A stretch of 64,000 bases of DNA from CAVVMA01 sp963830715 (GTDB lineage: Bacteria; Desulfobacterota; Binatia; Binatales; Binataceae). The notes under the pieces are model-generated. The model was given only the letters and a program-made list of their open reading frames with translations. It did not search any database and was not told where the DNA came from. The position numbers were made by a program, and so were the translations under genes. Positions 52,732 to 62,263 of this stretch are shown here, piece by piece. Location of the stretch: the NCBI GenBank assembly GCA_963830715.1, contig CAWHNS010000009.1, positions 62,001 to 126,000 on the forward strand, given 5' to 3'. The number at the start of each line of letters is the position of its first letter. Positions within the stretch are counted from its first letter, which is position 1.

Positions 52732-54264
52732 TTACTCCTGCCTTCGTCGCCGCGCGAAGTACTGTTGCATGTGGGCCCTGATCACCTGGTTTGACGCCCA
52801 TTGCGCCCACTCCTGTGGCGTCTGTGGCGTGCGTCCGCCGTACGGCGCGTATTGCGTCCCCTGTTGACTTTGCCCCGCCTCCAGGTTCCCCAAGGCGACT
52901 CGCGCGGCTCGAATCCCTGCTCCGCGGCTGCCCGATACAGCCTGGCGGCTTGCGCCGGATCTCTCGGCACGCCCCAACCCTTGTCGTACATTACGCCAAG
53001 GTTCATCTGGCCACGCGGATCGCCTTGCTCTGCCGCGGCCGATAACCATTTGAAAGCGCGATCATAGTCTCGCGGTTCGCCCTGACCCTGTGCGTACATC
53101 GAGCCCAAATCCGCCTGAGCCGCCGCATAGCCCTGCTGGGCAGCAGCCTCGTACAGTCGCGCCGCTTGGGGGAGGTCCTCCGGCACTCCGTGGCCGTACC
53201 CGTACAAGCCTGCCAGAAGGGTCTCACCCTGAGGATTACCCTGTTCCGCCGCAGCGCGGGACCACGTCACGGCTTGGGTGTAGTCCTGCGCCACTCCCGC
53301 GCCTTCCCAGTACATCGCGGCCAGATAGGTCTCAGCCAGAGCGTAGCCCTGTTGTGCGGCGGCAAGGTATAGGCTCGCGGCCTTGGCATCGTCCTTCGGC
53401 ACGCCTTGGCTGCGCTCGTACAAGAGCCAGATTAGTCTCACCCTCGGGGCTGCCCTGATCCGCGGCAGCGCGGTACCACTTCGCCGCTTGGACGTAGTCC
53501 TGCGCCACCCCGTGGCCTAGCTCGTACATTCCGCCCAGATTTGCCTCAGCCAGGGCGTAGCCCTGCTGCGCAGCAGCAAGGTACAAGCTCACGGCCTTCC
53601 CATCGTCCTTCGGCACTCCCTGGCCGCGCCCGTACAAGGCGCCCAGGCCGGTCTCGCCGATAGCGTTGCCCTGCTCCGCGGCAGCGCGATACCAATTCGC
53701 GGCTTGGACGTAGTCCTGCGCCACTCCTCGGCCGTTGGTGTACAAGACCCCCAAGCCGGCCTCACCGTAGGAGCTGCCCTGTTCCGCGGCAACGCGGTAC
53801 CACTTCGCGGCTTGGACGCAGTCCTGCGCCACGCCTTGGCCGTTGTCGTACAAGACCCCCAAGCCGGCCTCACCGTCGCGGTCGCCCTGATCCGCGGCGG
53901 CGCGGTACCACTTCACGGCTTGGACGTAGTCTTGGGCCACTCCTGCGCCTCTCCAATACATGTTGCCCAGATTTACCTCAGCCGGGGCGTAGCCGAGTTG
54001 CGCAGCGGCGCGGTACCAGCGAGCCGCCGTCGTAAAATCCCTGGCATCGAGGGCCTTATTGCCCTGCTCGAAGTCTGTCTGCGCCTCCGCTGAGGTTTCA
54101 GCGGTTTTGGCCGAGCCCGAGCCAAACCAGTTCGCCCAGCTGTGCCCCGCGCTGACCAAAAGCATAAGCGTGCAAAGCGCGCCGGCTGTGACCACCGCTC
54201 TACCGATGGCTGATAGTCCGAGCTTCTTGCGATCGGCAATGTAGCCAGCAAACTTTGTAAACAT
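52732..54264 (-). CDS. Exported Sel1-like repeat (SLR) protein, two frameshifts
   Basis: Start ATG 54264. N-terminal signal/anchor at residues ~22-45. About ten 36-residue Sel1 repeats follow, of the form NLGxMYxxGxGVxQDYxQAxKWYRAAAxQG. Frames change near 53420-53440 and again near 52900; the end QQYFARRRRQE is at 52732. The joined length is ~510 aa. SLR solenoids mediate protein-protein contacts, often at the cell envelope. The repeats are near-identical at DNA level, which makes this locus prone to assembly and indel error. Confidence 0.8.
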
Positions 54265-54497
54265 GGTCCCCTCCAGAAGCGCTGTTGCTGCTGCGCTACA
54301 GCAAGGCCAATGCCACGGTGGAAAAGGCCATCACGCCGAGAGTATCGAGAATACTGCTGCTACGGGCTGTTACGCCCGGCGCAAACTAACCGGACAAAGG
54401 CGCAAAGCAAACTTGGCGGCGATTCAGGTCGAGGCCGGGCAGGCGTGGCTACTCACCCGCTTGCGCGGCGCGCGCCCGCCTGTAACCGTCTGGCGCG

Positions 54498-55409
54498 ATG
54501 GCTTTCACGACGAGATTCGCGCTTGTGCTCGCGGCCGCGGTCGGCGCGGCGGTAGCGCTGTCGCCGCTCGCGGCAGCCGCCGTGGCGTCTGCGGGATTTC
54601 GCTTCCCCTTCCCGCGAATCTTCGATCGCACGGTGATGGCGGCGCTGCTGATCGCGATCCTGCTGAACGGCCGCCGGTTCAAGCTACGCGAGCGTCTCGC
54701 GAGAGGATTCGCCTGGCGCCGCGAAAATCCCGCTGACGCGCTGCGCGGATTCACAATCGCGATCGCCGCGATGGCTTCGCTGTGGGCGCTCGCCGCGATA
54801 CTCGGCGGCGGCGCGGCGCTTACCGGAGTTATCTATCGAGCCCTCAGATTCATTCCGGCCGCGATCCTTATCGCGATTGTCGAAGAGGGATTCTTTCGCG
54901 CGTTCCTGCTCGACGGGATGGCCGGCGATTTCGGTGGCCGGCGCGCGCTCATCGCGAGCTCCACCGTTTACGCGCTCGCTCACGTGATGCGCTCGCCGCA
55001 GCGGGTCTATCTCACCGGGCTGGTGCCGGCCGCCGGTGCTCGCAACGTCGTTGCGGTCCTGGCCCAGCTCGGCGACGCGCGCGCGACACTGCCCGCATTG
55101 GTCGGACTGTTCCTTATCGGCATCGTCCTCGGCGAGGCGTTCCTGCGCAGGGGGACGGTCTATTTCTCAGCCGGGATGCACGCGGGCCTGATCGCCGGGC
55201 TCAAGTCATGGCCCGCGATCGTGGCGAATCCCGCGGCGCTACCGCGATGGCTCTTCGGTTTCGGGCGCTTCCCGCTGGTGAGCGGCGCCGGCGCGTGGAT
55301 GGCCGCGATCGTGATTCTCGCGCTAATTCGCAATCAGCAGGTCGTCGGGTCGAATCCGAATGGCTCCAGAAAAAACAAATCAATCAACCAGTCCGCAGAC
55401 AGCTTTTAG
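54498..55409 (+). CDS. CPBP-family intramembrane glutamic endopeptidase (Rce1-like)
   Basis: 303 aa, mostly hydrophobic with about eight membrane segments. The ABI/CPBP motifs are EEGFFRAFL (EExxxR, residues ~131-139), YALAHVM (FxxxH-like) and HAGLIAG near residue 230. Family members cleave prenylated or small membrane peptides, or serve in bacteriocin immunity. The last ~25 residues (from RNQQVVGSNPNGS) are translated from a tRNA-like fragment, so the native C-terminus probably lies near 55330. The 233-bp gap before it shows no gene. Confidence 0.75.
   Translation: MAFTTRFALVLAAAVGAAVALSPLAAAAVASAGFRFPFPRIFDRTVMAALLIAILLNGRRFKLRERLARGFAWRRENPADALRGFTIAIAAMASLWALAAILGGGAALTGVIYRALRFIPAAILIAIVEEGFFRAFLLDGMAGDFGGRRALIASSTVYALAHVMRSPQRVYLTGLVPAAGARNVVAVLAQLGDARATLPALVGLFLIGIVLGEAFLRRGTVYFSAGMHAGLIAGLKSWPAIVANPAALPRWLFGFGRFPLVSGAGAWMAAIVILALIRNQQVVGSNPNGSRKNKSINQSADSF
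55331..55368 (+). other. tRNA 3'-half-like fragment (tRNA-Thr-like), possible attachment-site remnant
   Basis: CAGGTCGTCGGGTCGAATCC followed by GAATGGCTCCA resembles the variable loop, T-arm and acceptor end of a tRNA-Thr-type gene. The T-loop reads GTCGAAT instead of TTCGAAT, and no matching 5' half (D-arm, anticodon arm) lies upstream, which is coding sequence of the CPBP gene. It is therefore not a functional tRNA. Confidence 0.5.
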
Positions 55410-55763
55410 CTCGCGATCCAGGGCAGCCCCGACGACGCGATCATCCGGGACAAGACGTTCGGGAGCCTGATGGTACCCTCGCGGACAGGCCCGGACGCCA
55501 AGCTCTTCAGCGATCTCCGTAAGGGTCTCCGGGCAATAGAAGTATTCGCGAACTCGCGCGACACACCCGTCTTCTTCTTCAAAACGCTTGACATCGACGA
55601 ACTGGATTTTCCGGCTAGGCCCTCCAGCTCGCGAAATCGTATGCCTCTCCGGCCCGCGATACAACGGATTTGTTACTAGGAAAGGCCAACGAGACCCGCG
55701 AGGTTGTCACAAGCGATACTTGATCGACACACGCGACCGGAACAGCCTGGTACGTACTTATCC
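55410..55763. other. 354-bp stretch without a recognisable gene
   Basis: Short frames exist on both strands (for example a 94-codon minus-strand frame 55380-55664 opening with TTG), but none has family resemblance, a ribosome-binding site or the GC3 bias of neighbours. The stretch begins beside the tRNA-like fragment and could be leftover of an integrated element. Confidence 0.4.
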
Positions 55764-56150
55764 CTAGGTCGTAGGCTTCGCGCTGAAGATGCCCCTGAAG
55801 CTTTCGCGGTACTGAAGGAAGACCAGTATCCACAGTACAGAGGCCACCAGAGCCGGAGGAATGCTCGCCGGCGCAAGCGTTAGATGAAACGCAAGGATGT
55901 TGTAAAGCTCCGCCGCCAACAGCGTCAGCGCAAGTGGCACGAAGTAGCCCGAAAGCAGTAGTAGCCCGCCGAGCAATTGGATCGCGAAGAAGAACGCGGC
56001 AAAATGCGATTCACTGACGGAGGTAAGAAACTGAATCGTGAGCGGATTCGTCAGGGGCGGCTGGGGGATGAAGTTGAGAAATCCATTCAGCGCAAAGACC
56101 GTAAAGATCAGCCCCAGCAGGTAGCGCGCAACAATCGAAGTAATTTTCAT
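55764..56150 (-). CDS. DoxX-like small membrane protein
   Basis: 128 aa with four hydrophobic helices (RYLLGLIFTVFALNGFLNF, FFFAIQLLGGLLLLSGYF, LALTLLAAELYNILAFHL, LVASVLWILVFLQY), the DoxX/DUF417-type pattern. Its ATG overlaps the azoreductase stop region (ATGA), so the two are co-translated. DoxX-like proteins often accompany quinone- or thiol-stress enzymes. Exact role unknown. Confidence 0.78.
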   Translation of the reverse strand: MKITSIVARYLLGLIFTVFALNGFLNFIPQPPLTNPLTIQFLTSVSESHFAAFFFAIQLLGGLLLLSGYFVPLALTLLAAELYNILAFHLTLAPASIPPALVASVLWILVFLQYRESFRGIFSAKPTT

Positions 56151-56787
56151 AGATGATCTCCTTGGATGGTCTGCACGTGCGTCTGCACCGCCTGAAGGTG
56201 TGGTGCAAGAAACGCGTTCCGGTCATGCCCCTGGTTCAGCACGCTGGTCCCCCCGGCGGTGAGGAACGTCGCGTCCGTCACGCCAAGAAATCCAAATACG
56301 GAGCGCAGACACGGCTCCACGAAATTGTACGAAGCCATCTGTGTCTGGGCGTCGTATTTGCCGCCGGTTGCAATGATGAAGGTCGCCTTCTTGCCGACAA
56401 GCAGTCCCTTCGGCTTTCCGTCCGCGTAAGAAAGGTCCTGCCCACTCGCGCAATCTGGTCGATCCACAGTTTGAGTACGGAGGGCACACCAAAGTTATGC
56501 ATTGGCACTCCGAGGACGCACTCGTCGGCCTGCTCTAGTTCGGCAAGTAGCGAATCGGAGAGCGAAAGCAGTTGCCTCTGTTGCTCAGTGCGGGCCTTTT
56601 CCGGCGTGTAAACGGCGCCGACCCACTCCGCGCTGATTGGCGGCATTGCTGTTGCGTTGAGGTCGCGGTCTATGACCCTTCCATCTGGGTGCGAAGCCTT
56701 CCATTGGCTGACGAATGCAGTGGTTAGCTCGCGAGAGACTGACCGACCGTAGAGCGGGCTGGAATCAATATGAAGCAGCGTTGGCAT
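56147..56787 (-). CDS. azoR: FMN-dependent NADH-azoreductase/quinone reductase, frameshift near 56430
   Basis: Start ATG 56787 (MPTLLHIDSSPLYGRSVSRELT, the FMN phosphate loop) preceded by AGGAGG. VLGVPMHNFGVPSVLKLWIDQIARVGRTF is the flavin-binding core. After a one-base change near 56425-56435 the frame reads SYADGKPKGLLVGKKATFIIATGG and FLGVTDATFLTAGG. About 212 aa, flavodoxin-like fold. It reduces azo compounds and quinones with NADH. A perfect palindrome sits in its promoter. Confidence 0.85.
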
Positions 56788-56821
56788 AACGAGTTCCTCC
56801 TACGCGACATATGATGCTTAC

Positions 56822-56835
56822 TAGACATATGTCTA
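56822..56835. promoter_or_regulatory. Perfect 14-bp palindrome TAGACATATGTCTA upstream of azoR-doxX
   Basis: The palindrome lies 34 bp upstream of the azoR ATG, with a half-site relative (GACATATGATGC) nearer the gene. On the minus strand TTGTCG lies 16 bp from CATATG inside the palindrome, a possible -35/-10 pair. The layout suits a MarR- or TetR-type repressor site; no such regulator gene is in the window. Confidence 0.6.
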
Positions 56836-56954
56836 TTAACAATAAATCGACAACCGTCGCGCGGAACAGGTGATGCCTCACTTCCGGGATTGAGTAGTCG
56901 CAAGCGCGGCGGGTTTGGCAGCCGTTCCGCCTGGCGACAACTCGCTTTACGACC

Positions 56955-57887
56955 CTAACGCATGATTTGGGTCAAGCCGCCCACGGTCGAATACTGCTGA
57001 ACGTCGTCGTAGTTGACTCCGTTGAGATTACGGCACGCCTGCTGGTTGACCAGTCCCCTGCCGCCGCTGCCCGAAGTGAGCCATATGGTCAGGTGACCTG
57101 AACCGGTATCCCACATGGTCTCGATGTTGTTGCCGGTATTGAGCTGGATGCCTTCTGGTCCTGCTGACGCGGCAATTTTCTCAGTCATGTTAATCTTGAC
57201 CAACTTCATGTCCGGATCGTAGAGATCCGCCCACGAGATACTGTAGGAATACTTGTCGACCCACATGATGCGTTTTCCGTAACAGTAGCCCGCCCGCATC
57301 GATGGCACTCTGCGAGTATCGATTATGTAGCTGCCGCGCACTTCCCATTTGCCGATTTCCGGTTTGGGAAAATAGAGCGAATAGTAGTTTGATAGATTCC
57401 CATAGACCTTCGGATCCGCGGTGGTCAGCGCAAGCACCTGCTGGTCTTTAAGATAATCGGCCTGAAACCGTGTGATGCCGCCCATGAACCCGTCGAAGTC
57501 GTCCGGAGTAAAGTCACCGCCGTTGACCGGCGCGCAACGGCTGTTCGGCGATCCACGAATAACGCGCCGCAGCTTCGGGGCGAAGATAAACTCATCCTCC
57601 GGCTTGGCGGGATCGACGTAGTAGAGAGTCAGTATTTCGGTATATTTGTCCTGTGGCTCCTCAAAACCTGATCCGCGCGAGATTCCTCTGGCCGCGACGT
57701 CTCCGGCGCAAATGATATTAGCCTGAAGCGAAGAAAACACGAACGTGATCGGAGTCGTTCGGGGACGCCGCGGGCCATCTCGGCCACCCCTGGAGTCTCT
57801 GTTCATGCGGACCAAGTTTTGAGGAGCCAGCCGCCAGTCCTCAAGGCAGCCTTGCGTGCGATCAACCAGTCGCCGGCGGAACGCCAA
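56955..57887 (-). CDS. DUF1329-like outer-membrane/periplasmic protein, probably 5'-truncated
   Basis: Open from a TTG at 57887 to 56955. The matching part includes YTEILTLYYVDPAKPEDEFIFAPKLRRVIRG, then TPDDFDGFMGGITRFQADYL, KWEVRGSYIIDTRRVPSM and KRIMWVDKYSYSISWADLYDPDMKLVKI, the lipid-barrel-like DUF1329 pattern. DUF1329 proteins are normally ~450 aa with a signal peptide; here neither signal peptide nor ATG is found before an in-frame TAG near 57909. It is probably a truncated gene. DUF1329 proteins often accompany hydrocarbon or steroid genes. Confidence 0.55.
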   Translation of the reverse strand: MAFRRRLVDRTQGCLEDWRLAPQNLVRMNRDSRGGRDGPRRPRTTPITFVFSSLQANIICAGDVAARGISRGSGFEEPQDKYTEILTLYYVDPAKPEDEFIFAPKLRRVIRGSPNSRCAPVNGGDFTPDDFDGFMGGITRFQADYLKDQQVLALTTADPKVYGNLSNYYSLYFPKPEIGKWEVRGSYIIDTRRVPSMRAGYCYGKRIMWVDKYSYSISWADLYDPDMKLVKINMTEKIAASAGPEGIQLNTGNNIETMWDTGSGHLTIWLTSGSGGRGLVNQQACRNLNGVNYDDVQQYSTVGGLTQIMR

Positions 57888-57921
57888 TTGTACGACCTCG
57901 GAGATAGCCTACAGTTGTATC

Positions 57922-60128
57922 GTGCTAGAAAGTCGAAATATCGACCTCAAACAAATACTTGAAGCCGCGCCCCTGGCTTAACGACTGCACCGACTCCAGC
58001 CGACGAAAAATTCCGCCCGCTGGTCGAGAGCGCGCCGGAACCGTTCTTTGTCATCGAACGTTCCGGCCGCGTGGCCGACATCAACCGGCACGCGTGCGAG
58101 GACCTCGGTTATACGCGCGAAGAGCTGCTGTCTCTTCAGGTTCGTGACTTCGATCCCATCTGGCCCGCCGAGCGCGTCGCTGGCCTGTATGACTCTCTCA
58201 CCCCTGGCGCCTCGGTCACCCATGAGACCTTCTTGCGCCGAAAGGACGGCACCTCTTTGCCCGTAGAGGTCCACGTCGGGCTGCTTGATGCTGAGCGGCA
58301 AACGATGGTGGTGCTGGCGCGCGATATTAGGGAGCGGAAACGCTCTGACGAAGAACGCCATACGCTGATCGCGGTAATCGAACGGACCTCGGACTTCGTC
58401 GGAATCCTCGCCTCCGACATCTCCCGGGTGGTCTACGTCAATCCGGCTGGGCGCAGCCTCGTCGGCCTCGACGCGCTCCCCGAGAATCGGCCGCTCACAG
58501 TTTACGATTTCCACGCCCCTGAACATTGGGAGCTAATCCGCGAGATGCTCGCGCACGTCGGGCGCCACGGCAGCTGGGAGGGCGAATTCGAGCTGCGCCA
58601 TTTCAAGACCGGGGTACTGATTCCGACCCATTCGCGCGTATGTCTCAACCGCGACCCGAAAACCGGTCAGACGCTTGGTCTCTCGACCATCAGCCGCGAT
58701 ATCACGGAACGTCAACGCATGGAGCAGGCGTTGCGCGAGAGCGAAGCGCGCCTCAAACGGATTATCGAATCGGCGACCGACGCGATCGTCACGGTCGGCG
58801 CCGACCTACGAGTGACGCTTATCAACGATGCGGCCGAACGAGTCTTCCACTGCCGCGCAGAAGAGATTACCGGCAGCTCGCTTGAGCGTCTCCTCTCACC
58901 GCAGTTCAAGAGCCTGCTCGACAGCTACACAGGTAGCTCGGAGGCAGGCGGCGTCGCGCAGCGGCTGTGGATACCGGATGGAATCACGGCCCGGCGCGCC
59001 GATGGCGAGGAATTCGCGCTCCAGGGCTCGATTTCGACCGCCGAGGTATCGGGCCAGAAGCTCTATACGATAATTCTGCGCGACCTGAGTGAGCACCAAC
59101 GCACCGAGGAGGCGCTCGGCCGGCTCGCGCTGGTCAACGCCTATCTCGAGGAGGAGATCCGCAACGCGCAGAACTTTGCCGAGGTGGTCGGGAACTCGCC
59201 GGCGATGCGCAGTGTGCTCAACGAGGTCGCGCGCGTCGCGCCGACCGAGGCGACCGTCCTACTCACAGGTGAGACCGGCAGTGGTAAGGAATCGATCGCA
59301 CGAATGATCCATCAGCTCAGCCGGCGTCACGACCGTGGGCTTATCAAGGTTAACTGTACGACGCTGCCGGCGGGACTGGTTGAGAGCGAACTGTTCGGCC
59401 ATGAACGGGGCGCATTCACTGGCGCGATATCGCGCAAGAAAGGGCGCTTCGAGCTCGCTCATAACGAGACCGTGTTTTTGGACGAGATTGGCGAGTTACC
59501 AGCCGAGGCGCAGAGCAAGCTCTTACGCGTGCTCCAGGAGCAAGAATTCGAACGCGTCGGCGGAACGCAGACGATCAAAGTCGATGTGCGGGTGATTGCG
59601 GCGACCAATCGCGATCTCGCCGCAGCGGTCGGCGCTGGCCAGTTCCGCGCCGATCTCTTTTACCGACTCAACGTCTATCCGATTCACGTGCCTCCCCTGC
59701 GCGAGCGGCGCGAGGACATCCCGATGCTGGCGAGCTATTTCGTCGGCAAGATCGGGCGCCGCATCGGCAAGCAAGTCCGCCGGATCGATCCGCCAGCGCT
59801 CGCTTTGCTCACTGCATACGACTGGCCGGGCAATGTCCGCGAGCTGGCCAACATAGTCGAGCGGGCGATAATCCTTTGCGAAGGGGAAACCCTGCGTGCC
59901 GAGCATCTGACGATAGCGAGGCCCGACGCGAAACCGGGGGTGGCCGCCGCCGGAACCCTCACAGAGGTCAATCGGGCCCACATTCTGGCGACGCTCAGAA
60001 AGACCGGCGGGCGTATCGGCGGGCCCGCTGGCGCAGCAGCCCGACTCGGCATCAAGCGGACGACGCTTATTTCACGGATGAAGAGGCTGGGTATCAGGGC
60101 CCTCGAATTGTCTAAATATCGCCATTAG
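57922..60128 (+). CDS. PAS-domain sigma-54-dependent transcriptional activator
   Basis: Three PAS domains (residues ~30-130, ~150-260, ~275-390) precede an AAA+ domain with Walker A GETGSGKES, GAFTGA (sigma-54 contact), Walker B VFLDEIGEL and the R-finger region ATNRDLAAAV. A Fis-type HTH ends the protein (GGRIGGPAGAAARLGIKRTTLISRMKRLG). GTG 58071 opens only inside the first PAS domain, so the start must be earlier. GTG 57922 (VLESRNIDLKQILEAAPLA) with a one-base shift near 57978-57982 restores a complete first PAS domain. The PAS domains probably sense an aromatic or terpenoid ligand or redox state. It precedes the StyB/StyA-like genes it likely controls. Confidence 0.85.
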
Positions 60129-60218
60129 AGTTGATATTCGGACGAAATCCAATGATGTCTCCGGCATCATCGGCAATAATTCACGTGGCTACCTTCCAAA
60201 TCCGATTGTACGTCATCA

Positions 60219-60234
60219 GGCATGCTTTTCGCTC
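60219..60234 (+). promoter_or_regulatory. Sigma-54 promoter candidate before the flavin reductase gene
   Basis: AGGCATGCTTTTCGCT has GG and GC spaced by 10 bp, the invariant -24/-12 arrangement, with GGCA matching the -24 consensus and TCGC close to TTGC. It lies 36 bp before the flavin reductase ATG and directly downstream of the sigma-54 activator gene. Not tested. Confidence 0.45.
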
Positions 60235-60269
60235 TGATGTTCGACCAATCTGGGGGAACTGTAACCGCA

Positions 60270-60764
60270 ATGGGCAGGGATCGGCACGTTACGATTCGCG
60301 ATGCTGCGACGGCGGCGCCTCATATAGGACCGCATCAGGAGGGCGATTTTAATCCTGGCGCGCTCCGGCGGACGCTGGGCACGTTCGCCACCGGTGTCGT
60401 AGTAGTCACCGCGAGTAGCGCCGCCGGGCGCTATGTTGGGCTCACGGTGAATTCTTTCAGTTCGGTCTCACTCGATCCGCCACTGGTGTTGTGGAGCCTG
60501 CGACTTGACGCTCCGAGCCGGCCGGTATTCGAGGAAGCGAGCCACTTCGCGGTCAACATTCTGGCCGAGAATCAGGCGGAGTTGGCGAACCGCTTCGCTA
60601 CACCACATCCCGACAAATTTGCTGGCGTCGCGTGCGCCGAAGGCATGGGCGGTACTGTCCTGCTCGACGGGTGTGTGGCGCATCTGGAATGTTCGCGCGA
60701 ACTCAGCCATCCGGGCGGCGACCATCTGATACTTATCGGCCAGGTCCGCCGCTTCGTCGCCTGA
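60270..60764 (+). CDS. Flavin reductase (StyB/HpaC-like), cut short by an in-frame TGA
   Basis: 164 aa from ATG 60270. FMN-binding split-barrel: FNPGALRRTLGTFATGVVVVTA, VNSFSSVSLDPPLVLWSL, FAVNILAENQAELANRFA, DKFAGV, GDHLILIGQVRRFV. It supplies reduced flavin to a partner monooxygenase, here most likely the StyA-like protein 115 bp after the second stop. After the TGA at 60762-60764 the same frame continues for 27 residues typical of the family end (ERAPLIFCKGAFRS...) to TGA 60846-60848. So the stop looks like a nonsense change or base-call error. Confidence 0.8.
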   Translation: MGRDRHVTIRDAATAAPHIGPHQEGDFNPGALRRTLGTFATGVVVVTASSAAGRYVGLTVNSFSSVSLDPPLVLWSLRLDAPSRPVFEEASHFAVNILAENQAELANRFATPHPDKFAGVACAEGMGGTVLLDGCVAHLECSRELSHPGGDHLILIGQVRRFVA

Positions 60765-60962
60765 GAGCGCGCGCCGCTGATCTTCTGCAAAGGCGCGTTT
60801 CGCTCGGCAGGGAGTCTGCTGGTGGCAGTGGAGAACGGCCGAAATTGAGACCGGGACTGGAATATCGGAGGAATTACTGTCCGCGGCGGTGCGCGGCGTG
60901 TTACCGGCTGAACACCGAGCCGCCTGTATGTTCATCATGAATCGAGCCGACCGGAGAATGGT

Positions 60963-62231
60963 ATGAGAAAGATTTCGGTAATTGGCGCGGGCCCGGCGGG
61001 CCTAATATTTACCTACGCGCTCGTCCAGCGCGGTTATGAGGTCACGCTTTACTCGGACCGTACGCCGGATCAATGGCTCAATCATTCTACGCCGACGGGC
61101 ACCGCCGGTTTGTACAAGCCGGTGGTCGATATCGAGCGCGAGCTCGGAATGGACTTCTGGTCGCACGATATGCATCGCATGCAGGGCGTGCTGCTCGACT
61201 TCAAGCCGAGCATCGAGGGGCCCGAGAAGCTGGTCGTGTGTGGGTCCTTTGGCGGCGATGGCGGCGCGATCGATCAGCGGATGAGGGTCCATCGCTGGCT
61301 TTGCGACCTCGAGTCGCTCGGCGGCCGGCTAGTGATCGAGGCGGTGACGCCCAAGCGCCTCGATGAGATTGCCGCGGCGTCTGATCTGACAGTGTTGGCG
61401 GCCGGTAAGGCGGATCTCGCCAGCGTGATACCCCGTGACGCGGAGCGCTCGGTATACAGCTCGCCGCAGCGGCATCTCGCGATGGTAATCGTGGCGGGCA
61501 TGCGCAACGACTATTGGGATGACCGCGCTGACTTCAACCCGGTAAAGTTCGATTTCTTCTCCGATGCGGGCGAATATTTTTGGGTCCCTTATACTCACAA
61601 GACCGCGGGAAAAACCTGGTGCGTCCTGTGGGAGGCGAAGCCTAAAAGCCGGATGGACATATTCATGGACGGTAGCAGTGCCGCCGACATGGTCGCGCGG
61701 TCGAAGTCGTTCATCCGCACATATGCGCCGTGGGAATGGGAGGTCGTAAAGGACATGCAGGTCATCGAGGACGACCCCTATTCCTGGCTGAAGGGCGCTA
61801 TTCCGCCAACCGTTCGCAGCTCTTTTGGCCGAATGCCGTGCGGCAAGCCGGTGTTGCCGCTCGGCGACACGGCGATCACGTTTGATCCGATCGGGGGTCA
61901 GGGCGGCAATCATGCCAGCCGTCACGCCAAATACCTGGCCGAACAGGTAGTGGCACGGGGCGACGAGTCCTTCGATGAAGCCTGGATGACAAGAATCGGC
62001 GAGCAATGGTGGGAGAGCTACGCCCGCTGGGCCTACACCTTCAATAATGTATTGTTGGAGCCGATGAGCGATCCTGCACGAGTACTCTTCATGGCCGCCG
62101 TCAAGGATCGCGCTTTCGCCGACAAGCACTTTGTCGGCAATTTTCCCAAGCCGCGCGGCTTCTTCCCATACATCGAGGATCTCGACGCCGCGCGCGAGCT
62201 CGTGGCGCGCGAGGCGAAGCTCGCCGCCTAA
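60963..62231 (+). CDS. StyA-like FAD-dependent two-component monooxygenase (styrene monooxygenase family)
   Basis: 422 aa, ATG 60963 after GGAG. FAD Rossmann motif GAGPAG at residues 8-13, with VTLYSDRTPDQW at the second strand (StyA-type, not NADPH-binding). DLTVLAAGKADL at mid-protein and the LPLGDTAITFDPIGGQGGNHASRHAKYLAEQ flavin motif with the family's GQG are typical of StyA/indole monooxygenases. Such enzymes epoxidise or hydroxylate aromatic or alkene substrates using FADH2 from a reductase. Substrate unknown; divergence from classic StyA looks considerable. Confidence 0.8.
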   Translation: MRKISVIGAGPAGLIFTYALVQRGYEVTLYSDRTPDQWLNHSTPTGTAGLYKPVVDIERELGMDFWSHDMHRMQGVLLDFKPSIEGPEKLVVCGSFGGDGGAIDQRMRVHRWLCDLESLGGRLVIEAVTPKRLDEIAAASDLTVLAAGKADLASVIPRDAERSVYSSPQRHLAMVIVAGMRNDYWDDRADFNPVKFDFFSDAGEYFWVPYTHKTAGKTWCVLWEAKPKSRMDIFMDGSSAADMVARSKSFIRTYAPWEWEVVKDMQVIEDDPYSWLKGAIPPTVRSSFGRMPCGKPVLPLGDTAITFDPIGGQGGNHASRHAKYLAEQVVARGDESFDEAWMTRIGEQWWESYARWAYTFNNVLLEPMSDPARVLFMAAVKDRAFADKHFVGNFPKPRGFFPYIEDLDAARELVAREAKLAA

Positions 62232-62263
62232 CCTCGGAAACCGCAACACCTTGGAGTGGAGTC

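Noticed and set aside
52782..54264. Regular repeated DNA units that could suggest a CRISPR array or satellite
   Set aside because: The ~108-bp periodicity encodes in-frame 36-residue Sel1 repeats; there are no short identical repeats with unique spacers.
55331..55368. Functional tRNA-Thr gene
   Set aside because: Only the 3' half is present, the T-loop is altered, and the upstream sequence is CPBP coding.
55380..55664. 94-codon minus-strand frame as a gene
   Set aside because: TTG start without ribosome-binding site, no family resemblance, overlaps the end of the CPBP gene.
60762..60764. TGA read as selenocysteine or a recoded codon
   Set aside because: No SECIS-like hairpin was seen directly after it, the family does not use selenocysteine, and error or nonsense change is simpler.
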